Made by a program: the position numbers and the translations under genes. A stretch of DNA of 64,000 nt from Ustilaginoidea virens (taxonomy: Eukaryota; Ascomycota; Sordariomycetes; Hypocreales; Clavicipitaceae): the NCBI RefSeq assembly GCF_000687475.1, contig NC_057319.1, forward strand, positions 434,001-498,000. Direction: 5' to 3'. This document shows positions 34,876 through 48,674 of this stretch, in pieces. The notes below the pieces were generated by a model. It was not told the DNA's origin and ran no database searches. It saw only the letters and a program-made list of their open reading frames with translations. Positions within the stretch are counted from its first letter, which is position 1. Every line of letters begins with the position of its first letter.

Positions 34876-37800
34876 CCCCCCGACCGACCCGCCGGCCGGC
34901 CACCCCACCACGCTGGCGCGCCTAGCGTCAATCGTCGTCAATTGTCGTCGATAGTCGGCAGGAAAACGTCGGTCGGCCTCTCCAGGCGGCCGGCTGGCTA
35001 CGTCAGCGCCAGCGCCCGCGCCCGCGCCCGGCCGCCCTCGGCAGCAAGTTGACAATCTCCCAGACTCTGCACCGCAGAGCAAACCCAAACGGCCGCGCCA
35101 GCTCTCCGCCACGGCGTATGAGTAAGATTGCAAGACGCAGCAGGTTAGATGTGGACTGGAATCTTTGGGGCGACGACGTCGATGGGGCCGCGGGGCCCAT
35201 GAGGAAAAGGAAAAAAAGAAGAAGGCAAAAAAAAAAAAGGCCCGAGTGGGCGGGTGATGGATGACGTGGTGCCAAGAGGCTCGGGCTTGGTGGTGGTGGG
35301 TGGCCAGCCAGCTGACTCGAGAGCCGAGACCCAAGACGGCTTCGACGGTCGCGACGGACTTGCCGCTGCAAAGCAAGGCCAAGCGGGTCAAGCCACTAAG
35401 CCGTGCACGTTGCAAATTGGCCTTTTGTGCGCTGGCAACGGCGGCTCGTGTGTGTTTCTGGACATCCGACGCAGAGGGACCTCCTCGATGCTTTCCACGA
35501 AACAAGACTTCTCCCTCCCCAGTCGGGGCTGCCCCATCTCGAATGCCTGGATCAAAACCAAAAAGGGAGCCTCGCGCGTGCCCCCATCTTGGAAGCAACC
35601 GCCCTGCCTTCTCCAGGAACACGCATGTGGGCCAAAGACGCCAAAAACCCCCCTTACGTCAGGTTCCCCTGCCTACATACGGATTTAGCACGATGAGTAT
35701 ACTCCGCACTTGCGTAGCTCGTAGCCTGGACTCGACTCTTGTGCCGTGCAGTGAGTTATGCGGCGTCTTTCTCAGGTCACCTCCTTTGTCCGCGTGGTTT
35801 TGCGGCGCGCCCATCCCGGATGGACGAGGCTGAAACCGTCATCTCGTTTGGCCAACCCTGAATCTCACTTGAAAACGAAACAAGTCGCCAACCCAACTCG
35901 CCCGGCCGCTCGCTAGCCTTTGTCGTCCACCGTCACGTTTCCAAATCTCGAATCTCCCCAGCTCTCTGAAATGAAATGGGTGGTGGGGGCGGCGCGTGTG
36001 GCTGGGGCTTATACTGGGCGAAGGGCCAGCCCAGCCCAGCCCTAGGTCGGCGAATCAAACAACGCTTCACCCGGGGAGTGACACGAAACTTTTATCTTTT
36101 TTTTTTTTTCCCTTTTCTTTTCTTTTGGCAGAAATGACGCTTCTGCTGGTCTTTATTCCCCCATTGGACTAACGGTTTCGCCGTGGCATCATCATTGTCG
36201 CGTCGTGCTGAAAAGAGACATTGTCCGTCGGGGCCAGGTCCGGCCCATGTAGCCATCGACAAGTACTGGACAAGCCAAAGCCAGGCTGTCAGATGCTCCA
36301 CTGCGGCTTCCTATGCCGAGAAAACCTGGGCCTCGCACTCGCAAAGTTCCCACTCCCCCCTTCCCCCCCCCCCACCTTGATCGTATTGTCGAGCGGGCTG
36401 CCCGGTTGGCGGTTGGCGGTTGGCGGTGGGCGGTTGGCGGTAAAAGGGTTGGCCAAAGCCGGACTCTGCCGAGACCCATCGAATTCGTGCTACTGGTGCG
36501 GCAACACGAAACAAACTTCAGCGGTGGGATAACGTGCTGCGCCGTGCGGCGTCAACCTTCGTCTCCCACCGTGTGCGGTTCTTCTGCAAAGCTCCCGACA
36601 TCACCATCGAATCAACCACCTTCAAGGGCTTCCAAGGCTTCGAGTCCTCCGTATCGCAGGCGCAGGGCAAAACGCACCCAAGCTGGCCGATTAGCAGTCA
36701 TCATCAACCGCACCGCAGCTTGGCATCACGGTTGTCTGCGTCTGCAAGTCATTCTTGACGATTCGAGTCAGCTCCAACGTGCGTCATTGACCCGAAAATC
36801 GAGTCGCATGCATCAGGGACACGTAGTAATAGGACCTTCTTACTACAATGTATGGAGCACTCGGTGCTGCCATCAAGCTGACTGTTTCTGACAATCCCCG
36901 CGGCTCCCGTCAGGATTCAGCAGCCAGATGCCGCGTATTCCATCAGTCCCATGACCAACCCCAACGTGTGCCAAAGCAGTCAAGTGCGGCGAGGCATTTA
37001 CCCAGCTGGCCGCACCGATACGAAGAGGACGAGGAAACAAGTTCGGGGGACATCTGAACCCTAACTCGGTTCCCCTCCTTACCCCCCACCCCACCCCGCG
37101 TAAATCGGGACTTGGCAAACCGCCGCCATGTTCGGATGTCCCGTGGTTGATGAATTTGAATTTGAATTGCGTGCGCTGGGCGAGGGAGGAGAGGGAGGAG
37201 AGGGGGGGGAAGGGGTGTGGTGCAGGAATCCGCTGCTGTTCCTCGTAGTCTCGTACCATCTGCTCCGTAATAGTATATCGCCTGCACAAAGTTCCAGCGT
37301 CAGCATGGGGATCGAAGGTGACGGTAATGACGGGGACGCCCAGGCAATCTTGCAGTCCACGTTGCCCCCAGCCCTTGAAACCAGGAACGCCGATTCAAGT
37401 GGATTCATTACTAAGGCAAGGGGGCGAAACTTTGAACTTTGTCTGCTTAGTGCAGCACCAGCCCGATGCAATCCAGTCCCGGCGCCTTTTGTGGTCGGCG
37501 AAAAATCGGTCCGCGATTTGTCAAGAATCTATTTAAAGAAAAAGCCCGTCGACTTGGCGCTATTGCCGAGGTGCGCGCTTTGCAAACAACGCTTTGCCGT
37601 CATCAACTGGGGGCATCAAGAGTCAAGACTCGAGACACATCAGGCATAGCCGGGCGTACCGTACCGTACCGTACCTTGCCTTTCCACTTGCTGTCGTGCA
37701 GAAATCCTTCATCCTCTGCCGGCTTGGTAGATTGTTGACTAGAGCCAACTTCTTTCCTTTTTCCTCCCCTTCTCCGAGAGCCCGAGGAGCTGCCCCCTCC

Positions 37801-40800
37801 CCCCGGGCCAACACGGAACAGAGGTCCACCTGGATTGAGTGGCTGGTGGGTGGTCATGCAGCAGATAGATCGAAGAGTTACCGACGCACTTCCGTCCGCA
37901 ACAAGTGAGTCGATCGTTTGGGCTGACTGGGTGTGGGCTTAGGAAGCCGCTTGCACCTCCTTGCACCACCCACTCCGTAGTCCACGCCCCCCCGGTCGTG
38001 CCCCCCCCTCGTCATCTCTAGCAGATAAATACGCCTGCTTGCTGAGGCTACGAACCCCTACTCTGTCATCAAGTGCCTTCTCCGTCTTGGAAGAATGGTC
38101 TCTGATTGGAACAAGGCCCCGTACCCGCATGTGCGGTGAGATCTGGAATCCGCCGGACTTGTTCGATAATACCTAACCTAGAACCTAGTCTTAGCATGTA
38201 CGGGGGGTAGGGCTAAGGAAAAAAAATAAATAAATAAAAATAAAAAAAAAGAGGCATCCGGATCAAGGTGGATCAAGTCGCCCCCATTCTCGGACCTTGT
38301 CTGTATTTTGACGGGAAAAGAAACCTAGGTTGAGGTGCAAAGTCCGAATCTGCGCGAGTGACAAAAGTACGTCAATAGAGTTGGGTCTCAATAAACCATT
38401 CATAGTTTCCGATCCAGCTTTTTTTTTTCGGTACCTCGGGGAGTTTCCAAGCACGACTTTACAGGCAAGGCAGTACGTGAAAACTCTAGTCATGTAACCA
38501 AGTCAGCATCATGGGACGCGTCCGAAGACGACGTATGCGGTGTGATCAATTAGAAACCCCAACCTTGTTCGCAACGACGGGTACGGGCCCCGACCATGAT
38601 CCGTCACCGAGCGCAGACAGGGCAGACAATGTCACATGAGTGTGTGCTTTGTCCATCATCTTGGAGCGTGCAGCTGACAGTGCCTGAGACACCCAAAGAT
38701 GCGGCCTGCAGCGTATCGCGGCTAATACCTGTCACTCATCGTGCTTCGTGCCTCGGACATGATCGCGGTGCGACGTGGCGGCCCGATCCACCCCACACCA
38801 AGCTGGACCCAAGTCGTTAAACGACCTGTATGCTGCTACCGCACACTCTCTTTTCTAGTCAATGCCAGCACTTTGTGCATTGGCGGCTGGGTGACGTGGC
38901 GAGCCCTATGAATATCTCGATCCTCGTCGCCGAAGCTTGCGAAAACAAAGGCAAGGTGTGGTTCGCTGGCAGCCAGAAAAAAGGAGGGTCAAAACGCTCA
39001 ATCAGTTGGAACAGGCCAGGGGAGGGTGTTCATGAGTTGTAACGAGACGGGTTCTGGGGGGCGTTACTCAATTCGAACCCCTTGGGGTTCTCCCGTGGTC
39101 AAGACTCGATTGATCACCATTTCCTGGCAGCGCTACCTCAGGTGGGTTAATTGCCGGTTCTCTTTCCAGACAGCGGGCGGCCCGCGGCATTCGATAGTTT
39201 ACACAAAGCATCTGCTGGCCCCACTAGATATTTGCCACAAAATTGGTGAATCGGCGTTTCAGAGCGGTCAAAATGGTGCTTGGGCCGTAGGATGGCATGT
39301 ACAAGGCTGGTCCGTCCCGGACTCCCTGATGCAGGCAGACAATTTAGCAACCGAGTGTTGTGTTGCGCTTTGTCGAGGCCTTTCCAGGAGCGCGGTGGGT
39401 CAGATGGTCTGAAAAGTTGTCCGTGGCAAATCATGACTTCCTTGGCTGCCATGCCAGTAAGAACCCCGTGTGTGCCTGGAGCGTTATGAACGTCGTCGGG
39501 GGTCCCTCGCCATACCATCATTGAAACGGACGCACGGGTTATATGGTTCATTTCCAGAGCGCAGAAAGCTCGGCATCAAGGCGTTGGAAACTGTCCGTTT
39601 GTCTTGTTCCTGGCTTCGAGAAGTAAAAGTTACCGCATGAAACCTTGGAGATTGCAAGAACGACGGAGGAGCTGGCCTAACCTGGCAGATACAAGGCATG
39701 GGTGGGGACCGCACAAAAGTCAGCCTAGAGCAAAAATGGTATCTAGCAGCTGTCTAGCAGCTGTCTAGCAGCTGTCTAGCAGATGTGCATTTTCCATAGC
39801 GTCGTGTGCCATCAATATGCCGAGATTGGGAAGGTGATTCCTGGGCCTGCCTGCCCTTTCCGCTCGAATAGCTGCCGCGGGCTGCATCACGCCTCAGCTC
39901 AAGACTCAGGCTCTCAGCAGTGCATCAAGCCGCCCCCTTGGGTCTCGAGTCTCGAGTCTTTTAAGGTTCATCGCCCACGATGCATCCTTGCTCTTGTCTG
40001 TTGACGGGTCGTCCCTCTCGTTACTGATATTCGTCTTTGCGTTCCGCCTCGGCTCGTTTTGATCATCATCGTCGTCGTCTTCTCCTCTCACGGACGACCC
40101 CTGCGTATGACGGGCAAATTCGAGCACTAGCTGTTGTCGGCGCTATGAAGTGAAACGTTTGCCAAGGGGCCAGGTCGTCGTCACATATCCGCGCTTCCTT
40201 GCCTTGATTCTCTCTCCGCTCAACCGGCCGCAGCGTGAAACAGAGCGGGCAAGCCCTTCTACACCAGTCTACACCCGTGCCATTGATAATGTCGCATCCT
40301 CTCGGACTTGAGCCACCGCATCCTGTTTGCCTAGGGGCTCAACCATCAACTGATGAGGCGTTTGACCCGCGATTGGTGACAGACGGACGAATGTCCATCT
40401 GCGGCAGGGACCTCGTGCATGCTGGATTCTACGCCCAGCCTTTTGCTCTGGCAAACGGTTGGGTTGCATCGGAGTCCGGACTGTGAGTGAAACGGCTATA
40501 TGCCGTCACCTGAGCCATGTTTTCACGTCCGGCGTATCGCAACCTTGAGACTAGTACTCCGTACGGGCTCCTTGAGAATGAAGAAGGAAGTCTGCGATGC
40601 AACAACGATGCCTGCCCCAAGGGTTCCTCGATCGTTGGATCTCAGGCACCACCAGGTTGTCGGCTAGTATTTCCAAGATGTTCAATACCTTACGACGACG
40701 AAAAACAACTCCTAGTAGCTAGTTACTACTACTACTCCCTAGCTCGACTTCGGTTGCACTTTACAAGGGGGGCCGTCTGAGCGGCCTCGAAAACGGGAAG

Positions 40801-42169
40801 CTATTGAAAAGGGGGGAAGGGGCTGGACATGCTTTGTCCCGGCCCCATCGCATCGCATCGCATCGCATCGCATCGAAAAAGAACGAGTCATAAATCATGC
40901 CGCGAGCGAGTGAGTGGCTTACCGGCCTTTGTCCCCGGAATTGCCGGCTAAGACACGAGGAAAGCATTGGACTCCCAGCCCGCACGACACGTTTCCACCA
41001 TGTGCTGTCCTGCGGAGAGGTAGTTGTCCATCCGCCGTCAGCTTTGATGCACAAGCTCCCAGTCCTTTCTTTGCCTTTCCCTGGGCTCCGACCATTTGCT
41101 CAGGCTCGAGCCCTGGTTCAGAAATTCTTCACGTCGTTGTGGGACGGCGCTGACATCAACGACCCCCTTTCCACCCCGTGTATCACCACGTCCATGCTGT
41201 CAGGACTTGACCCTTCCAATAGGTTTACTCCTGGGACTCTTCAAAAGTGCCTTGGTTGCCTGTCGGTTCCCGCGACCCTTTCCTCCAAGTGGGTGGCCGG
41301 GGGGAGGGAAGGATTGTGATGGCAGGGCAAAAAAAGAAATATGTGAAGAATGACAGGCAGATTGCCAACACATGTACAGCGCTGAGCACCATGTTTGCTA
41401 CTATTTGCCCACACCTTCTTCTTTTGGGCAGTTGTACGCAGGTGGCTCAATCTATCGCCATGCTTGCTTACTCACGCCATGTCTGTGTAACAACGGCGCT
41501 CACAACCCCATGCCTCTGCTTCTGCCTCGCGGAAGAAGGGAAGGGGGACTGGCATGCATGATCTACGATGCAAGCTTTGAAAAAAGCGTCCGGCTGCTAT
41601 AAACTCTATTCGCCAAGGATCATTCCCCCCACAGCAGCGTGGTACGTACGGAGAGACGACATGGGATACATCGGATACCTGGCCTGACGTGACAAGCAAA
41701 CAGAGATGCCTCCTTTTTTTTCTTCCCGCTTCTGCCTGCCAAATTTGATAACTGAGAGCTGATACATACATCCATGGCACTTGCGGAACAATGCGAATTT
41801 GTGGGCCGCTGCAGCTGAGCAAGCTCCTTTTTCCCGGGCTGAGAATTTCCGTCCTTGACCTCATCTCGCCGCCCACGATGGCCCTGTCCATCATCTATAT
41901 CGTACTCTGGAGTTACGGAGCATGCTCGCGGGAGGAAGAAAAAAAAACACGACACCAAGCGCCTTCGGCAGCACGGATGCAGACGAAACCAAGCGCACAG
42001 CCAATCGCAGGGTTCGACGTGAACGAGGTTCGCAGCTCACGGGCAGCTTTCTAGCTTTCTGCACATTAACGTCCTGTCCTTGTCGGATTCCCAAAAAGGC
42101 AAGCGCTCCCGCGGTCATGGCAGGGTGTTGGCAAGAAAACAAAAAAAAACAAAAAAAAATAAAAAAAAA

Positions 42170-42197
42170 GGGGGGGGGGGGGGGGGGGGGGGGGGGG
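42170..42197. repeat. 28-nt poly-G run after poly-A tracts
   Basis: Three A tracts (about 42141-42169) run directly into 28 uninterrupted G. This is a G-quadruplex-capable and sequencing-difficult site. Confidence 0.85.
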
Positions 42198-43412
42198 AGA
42201 TCACGATTTCGCGACCAAGGAACGAATCACCCCCCTGACCGTTTTCAAGGCCAACAACGTCTTCTTCTTCTTCCTTGTGCCCGGACTCGGTGCTCCGTAT
42301 TCCGTAAGATGCTGACCGGAAATGCTTGGTCCCGACAGAGATGCACATTCTTCCCGGAGGGGAAGATAGATGCCAGCCGGCAAGGTGCGTCGAACACAAA
42401 CCCACCTCGCGCCAAACCCCGGCGTCGACATCATCAGCAAGAACCACACCTCACAATGCCCTATCCCGACTTTTTCCCTTTGGAATGGACATTGTGGAGG
42501 ATCACGAGGGGGACGGCCCGTCAGCCACCCACGGAGTAAGGCGGACCGACCTTTTCTCTTCGTCTGTTTCTTTCTTTCTTTCTTTCTGTCTTTTACTTCT
42601 TCATTTTGGGCCCCCCCATCCATCCCCCAGTCCGTAATTGTTCCTCGTCTGCCCTGTGCCGGGTTGGCTCATGGACATGTATCGCAGTATACTCCGTACA
42701 ACACCCATCAAAGTCACATGGTGTGTGGCGTCACACGTTTGCTGCAGCAATATGATAACTCCGGCCCGGCGTAGACGCGCCATCCATCAGCGCGATCCAA
42801 CAGCCAGCTGCTGCAATCACCTCGCGCATCACGCATCCCTACTCGTACAGTAGTACCGTACCGCCTCCCCTCAGGGGCGCGCGACCGCACCCTACATCCT
42901 ACCCGTTGATACTCGTACCATCCGTACCATCCCGTACCATACCACCTGGTGCCGCTCCGTGCGTGCCATTCCGCACGGAATGGATTCACTCTTGCAAATA
43001 GGAGGTACTGTAGTAGACGCCACCTGATTTGCGCCCGTGTGTCCGCGCAATTGCTGACAAGTACGGACGTACCAAGCTATGGCTGCCGATGTTGGGCTGC
43101 TGCCGCTGCCGCTGCCGCTGCCGCTGCCGCTGCCGCAACCATCATTGCTTGCATGCATCCAGTGACTCCCGTGAGGCTTCCTCCCGTACACATGGGTATT
43201 TGGCAACATACAAGCCGGTTTCGAGTTTTTCACGGGGCACTGACGGGAGCAAATTTCACACCAACGATTGCATGCACCCAAGGTCACAGTGACTCCATAC
43301 ATCATGCCAACGAACTTTACTCGTGTCCCATCAAACGCAGTCGCCGACGTCCCCCAACCCCGCAACACAGGAAAACAAAAAAAAAAAAAAAATAAACAAA
43401 AAGAGGCCATCG

Positions 43413-46400
43413 CTACAAGGTCAATGTGTCCCTGAGAGGCAGGTTTCTGCTGCTCGACCCAACATAAATGTCATATTGGCCCCTCTGCATCCGCCACTTC
43501 TGCGCCGTCGTATCCCAGATGCTCAAATCCCTCCTGGTGAGCGGCAACTCGACGGTCCTACTCTCTCCTGGCTGGAGAGACGGCTTGTCAAACCCGCGGA
43601 GCTGCTTGGCAGGGCTGTCGTTGCCGCCGCCCGGGAAACCAACGTACAGCTGAGGTACCTCTGCGCCAGCCATGGCGCCCGTGTTGCGCACGTCCACCGT
43701 CACCACGGCGATGTTGTCAAACAAGTCGGCCTGGCCACCGGGAATGATTTCGCCCAGGGGCCACTCGCCTTGATTGCCGTCTGCGATGCGCCGGACGGAC
43801 AGGTTCGACATGTCAAAGGTGGTGTAGCTGAGTCCGAAGCCGAACTCGTACCGTGGGGTGATGTTGTACTTGTCAAAGTGCTTGTAGTCGAGGTACACTC
43901 CCTCGGCAAAGTCGGACTGCGGAAATCGTTGATATCTGCCTTCTGGCTTGCTGGGGCCGAGCAGGGCTCCGTAGTCTGATTCCTTCCTGGCAAGGGTGTA
44001 GCTGAGCTTGCCGGATGGGTTGGCCTCTCCGTAGAGGAGCTTGACGAGGCTCGTGCCGCTATCTCGTCCTGGCAGGTGGGCAAAGATGATGGCTGTCACG
44101 TTGGGATGATCGACGAAGCCATCCACGATGCGCGGGCCGGCATTGTGAAGCACCACTACCGTCTTGTTGCATTGATCGGCCACGGTGTTGACCAGCGTGT
44201 CGGTGAAGTTGTCCGACAGTGCCGGTCGGTCGTAGCCTTCGCTAGCCCACGCATTTCCGAAAACGATGCATGTGTCGGTAGTTGCGACGACGGCCGGCTG
44301 GGGCATCCCGAAGTCGTGGTACAGAGCGGTGTCGTCTTGCGCTGCTCTGACAGATAGAGCGTCGTATGGGGCGACAAATACAGCGGGAGTCACTCCTCCA
44401 GAGCCTCCACCTCCGTTCATGGTTCCATTGAGCGCCGCGGCGGCGGCCACCTTGCCACTTGCAGAACCGAGCCAACCTGCGACAGCCTGTTCCAGATAGA
44501 GGGGCGTCCAGCCAAACCGCCACAGGTTGATATAAATGTCTCCCGGCCCGGGGGAAAGCGAGTCTGCAGATCTTGCCGAGTAACCGAATAGCGACAGCGC
44601 TCGAGGTGACTTGAGCGGGAGAGTGTCCTTGGTGTTCTTTACCAGTACGTGCCCCTCGATAGCACCTTGGAGCAGCACCGGCCGATCATTCGGATCACGA
44701 CCTTCGACCAATTCGTGGGGTTTTCGAACATCGACCGGCATGCCAAAGCCAGGTTTTGGGAATTTAGTGTCCTGTCCGAACTGATACCACGCGGTTAGAA
44801 TCCTGCAAGAGAAAAGTCAGTTACCGTGGTCCTTCCTCTCTCTCGAGTTCGCGAGACACGGGGGGGGGGGGGGTGAATAAATACCTTGTAGCCATGTCCG
44901 TCACTCGAGACTCGGGCACAGAACCATTCCTGACAGCCTCGACTAGATGATGACCCCAATAACCGTCACCGCGCGGCATCACCATGTCCAAGCCGGCCAA
45001 TGCAGTGGCGACCCCAGCGTGTTGAGCGTCCCAATCAGACATGACAAAACCCTGGCCAAGTCGTCATTAGAATGCTTCCCTTGCCTCAAGGGCTTTCATG
45101 CATGGAAAAAGTCGGTACCTGGAAACCAAGCTCCGTTTTCAGTATGCCATTCAATGTCTTGCTGTTGGCGCAGCCATAAGAGTTATTGATGCGTTGGTAT
45201 GAGCACATGATGTTGCCAGTGCCAGCCTTTACTCCATCTTGGAAGGGCCTGGTAGCAAGGGGGGTTAGGACTTGAGCATGATTCCATCGAGCACGACACC
45301 TTACCACAAGTATACCTCGTGCAGGGTCTTGTCGTCAATATTGGACGACACAGCTTCGGCATCACCACCCGGCATGCGATGCGACTCTTGCTCGTTTGCA
45401 ATATAATGCTAGTGCTTCATCAGTCCAAGTACTCTTTTCTCTCACCCTCTCCGTCTCTCTTTTCGCCGTATTTTTCTTTTCTCGAGTCAAGACATTGGAC
45501 GCAGAGGGAATCAAACCTTGAGACTAGTCTGCACGCCTTCCCCCTGGACCCCTTGAATCGTCTGTGCTACCAGAGAACCAGACAGGTACGGTTCAGCAGA
45601 GAAGCCTTCCCAGTTTCTACCGCCTAGGACAACTCGCCAGGCTGGCCCAACCACAGGGCCCAGGAGAATGTTGACCCCTTTCCGTCGATATTCGCCGCCC
45701 ATGGCAGCACCGCGTCTGCGCGCCAAATCCTTGTTCCAGCTGTGAGACGACGGTGTGAGCAGGTTGAGCCCCCTTGGGGTTGTAAAGTCAAGATCAAACC
45801 CGAGGTTGGGCGTGGGCGTATCGGCACACACCTTGTGCCAACATGAATGCCGGCGGGATATGCGTTGACGAAATCAGTGTTGCGCAGACCGTTGCCGGCG
45901 TCGCTGACGCACATGCCAGGAAAGTTGAGGCGCTTGTTGGGGGCGATATTCCCAGAGCAGCTTGTGTCCAGACGAATGCCGCCAGTCACGTTCACCTAGG
46001 AAGCAATGGATAAAGGTCAGCCAATGACATTGCGTGACCTCCTTTCCGTCGCTTCCAGGAAGACGAACGCGCAAGTCCGTCATGGCCGATTTATACCTTC
46101 TCCTCTAAGCTCATCTGAGCCACCAGTGCCTTGGCCTTTTGGTAAGCGGCTTTCCATTCGCCACCGCCAGTCATCTCCGCTGCCTGATGCATCAGCCATC
46201 GTCCGAGGCGACGCTCGGAAGATCGGGACGACAATGTTTGGGGTTGGATCAACGTACGAGAGGGATATACCGGCGGCGATTGCCCGTAAAAATAGCTGTC
46301 GCTCGTAATGTTGTCATTGCTTGGGTCTGCGGCGGCGGCAGCAGTCATGGACAAGGATCTCGTGGAGCCTTGGAGTGCTGCTAGGCCAAGCAAGCCGCGT

Positions 46401-46426
46401 AGCACAGCCTGGAGGGTTGTGATCAT
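43413..46426 (-). CDS. Secreted GH3 beta-glucosidase (BglM/BglG-like)
   Basis: Seven exons on the complement: 46097-46426, 45832-45995, 45517-45739, 45305-45408, 45119-45248, 44885-45051, 43413-44802; 835 residues. The N-terminus [20 protein letters not shown] is a plausible signal peptide; an in-frame ATG at 46450 adds eight residues. GH3 blocks include [38 protein letters not shown] and [12 protein letters not shown], whose Asp (about 323) is the predicted nucleophile. ASEGYDRP carries the likely acid/base Glu (about 561). The C-terminus is a fibronectin III-like domain ([19 protein letters not shown]). It would remove terminal beta-linked glucose outside the cell; exact substrate unknown. 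Length is normal and there are several N-glycosylation sequons. Transcribed in the same direction as the G-alpha gene upstream. Confidence 0.93.
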
Positions 46427-48674
46427 GGCTGGCGAAGATCTGAGCCGCATACGGCGTTTGGTTCGATGAAGAAGAGTAAGAAAGAAAAATAAGAGGGATG
46501 GAAAAGGACAGCAGGGATCTATGAGCATTGAAGAGTGACGGTACAAGGCTCAAGAGTCAACAACAACAACAACAAGGATAAAGGCGAGTGCCGGGCATTG
46601 CCTTCTCACCCAGTCTGCAGCATCAGTTGCCTCGTGCAAAATCTGCACAGGCTATGTTGCTTTGCCGGTTTTCCGCCAACGTTAATAGATCAATCAATAG
46701 TCAAACCCATACACTGATGAGCGGCGACTCTGAACCCCTGCTCTGCTCTGCGCAGACTGCTCTGCTCTGCTCTGCTCTGCGCAGACTGCTCTGCTCTGCT
46801 CTGCTCTGCGCAGACTGCTCTGCTCTGCTCTGCTCTGTCCTGGTAGCCTGCCCCCTCTTTACGTGTCTAGTAAGTGCAAGGAAAGAGCTCGACCGCGACT
46901 TGCAACCTGGATTCCATTCAGCTCCACATGGATGGTGAGACGTTGTTGACGTGACGAGACCCGTGACGATCATGGGTGCCCCGAAGCGGGCGAGATACAG
47001 CACGACAATGGCCGGCAGCGGGCGAGGCTGGCGGCCCAATTGGCAAAGTGCCAGGGCTGATTGATTGGGTCAGCCAAGCAGCAGAAATGCTCCCTTGCTG
47101 CTGCCTCTCTGCATCTGCATATCCCCTTGGTGTGGGGGGGGGGGGATTTCGAGAAAACGACAAGCTGTTGCGCCAAACACAAACAAACAAACAAACCCAA
47201 ACAAAGACGCAGCTCCAAGGGAGGTCCGGTCCACTGTTGCTGGGGGAAGAGGGGAGGGGGAGGTTTCAAGCAAGAAAACATAACAAACGGCACTCATCGC
47301 GTCACCTTCGCGCAGGCTGGCTGGCTGCAGCAAGCCGATCTGGCCAAGAATGGCAGGTGCGCCCGTCTTCAAAGCTAGCACGCCCACGCACACGCACGAG
47401 CTCTACCTGCCCGATCGACCCTGCCGGCTGGACTCAATGCCAAGTCGGCGCCTTGCCGGCTCGTCGCGGCCCCTCCAAGCTTTTGGCAGCCACCTAAGCT
47501 CTATGATGTGATGGATGCTCAGCTTGCGTGAGCTGGGCACGCGGGGTACAAAGCACAAAGTACGGACGTACATGCACATCTTTTGCACTGAAATGCGACG
47601 CCACACAAAGTGCGCGGCCACTGCGGGCAAGCCAGATTGATCAATCACCGTCCTCACTCTCCCCAGGGCCAAAGGGTGTCTGCCGCGTAGACGACATGTT
47701 TGCGGTAAAACTGCGCTCATGATGGGCAGCGAGGCGCAATTGTTTTCACCACGATGCTATGCTAGACGTCTAGACCAATCGTCCTACTTTACACCATGAT
47801 TCTTGCTCCGCCCTGCACTGCTGTCCGTCCATCCATCCGTCCGTCGCAACGGGGCAGATTACTCGCGCCCGCAACAGCCTCGAGTCCGGTCCGCTTCCGC
47901 CACGAACCGAGGACCGCGGGAAACATCGGTAGACATTGGGGGTATCACTATAACAAGGCCGCGCCAAGGCATCTGCCCCCTTCCCCCCCCCCCCCCCTAG
48001 CTAACCCTACCATCGACTCGCAGGCTCGGGAACTGCAACACCGGCGCCCTTCTCAACAGAAAGAGCTCGAGGCGACCATGAGCATCCCGTTGATTCGTCA
48101 GCGTGTCCCGGTGCCCCGGGCACTGACAATGTTTCAACCGCAAGTTCTTCAACGTGTCTCCGCGCGTACGGAATGCAGAGGCAAGAAGACATGGGGGACG
48201 ATATTTCCCGCGCTCATCGATTGCCTGGCGGGTCCGGTGTCGTTGCAACTGCGCTTCATCCCCTCTGCTGAGAACGCTTTTGTGTCCAGTGAGAAGTTAA
48301 TAGACAAAGGACGGGTGAGTGGTCGTGATTGTGAACCATGTAGTCATACAAGCTTGAAAAGAAAGGGAGGCCGCTCGTCTGCCCTACCTGAAATGTTTTC
48401 CTTCGACAAAAGGCAGAGATGTCGTCACCCCAAGGGAACAAACCATGGCCATTATCATCATCAAAAAGCCATGGGAAAGCAAAAGCCCAGTATTCGACTG
48501 AATGCGCTTGAGCGAGCAAAAGCAAAAAAAATAAAAATAAAAATAAGACATTTGAGAAAAAAAAAAAGATGGGACAGCTTCGGAAAAATGTCTCAACAAG
48601 ATTGCGAATTGACCTTTTCACCAGAGGATGATCGAGGGATCAAGGTAGGCTCCTTTTGTGGGAATGCTCGTTTT
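46427..48674. other. Intergenic region between GH3 and G-alpha genes
   Basis: No gene I would support. It contains a (CTCTGCTCTGCGCAGACTG)n repeat (46741-46835), an A/C-rich AAACAAAC tract (about 47180) and a short C run (47988-47998). A 296-codon + frame at 47796-48686 runs antisense into the G-alpha 3' end and reads like non-coding DNA. Confidence 0.6.
46741..46835. repeat. (TCTGC)n / GCAGACTG minisatellite
   Basis: Three units of about 34 bp, each made of CTCTG pentamers followed by GCGCAGACTG, about 300 bp upstream of the GH3 start. Confidence 0.9.

Larger units (their letters stand above)
28492..43412. other. 15-kb gene-poor region upstream of nsdD
   Basis: No open frame here looks like a recognisable protein and I saw no splice-linked exon series. 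It is rich in microsatellites and homopolymers (features below), G and A runs, and scattered TCCGTACTCC motifs (29691, 34837-34875, 40554, 42689). GC content is not collapsed, so it is not an obvious AT-rich RIP island. It may hold the long promoter/leader of nsdD, non-coding transcripts, or degraded genes. A faint protein-like stretch on the minus strand near 37240-37380 (…GVPVITVTFDPHADAG…RRYTITEQM…) could be a gene relic. Confidence 0.6.

Noticed and set aside
28492..43412. RIP-degraded transposon island
   Set aside because: GC content and CpG appear ordinary and no reverse transcriptase, transposase or terminal repeat was recognised. A dinucleotide RIP-index calculation would be needed to exclude mild RIP.
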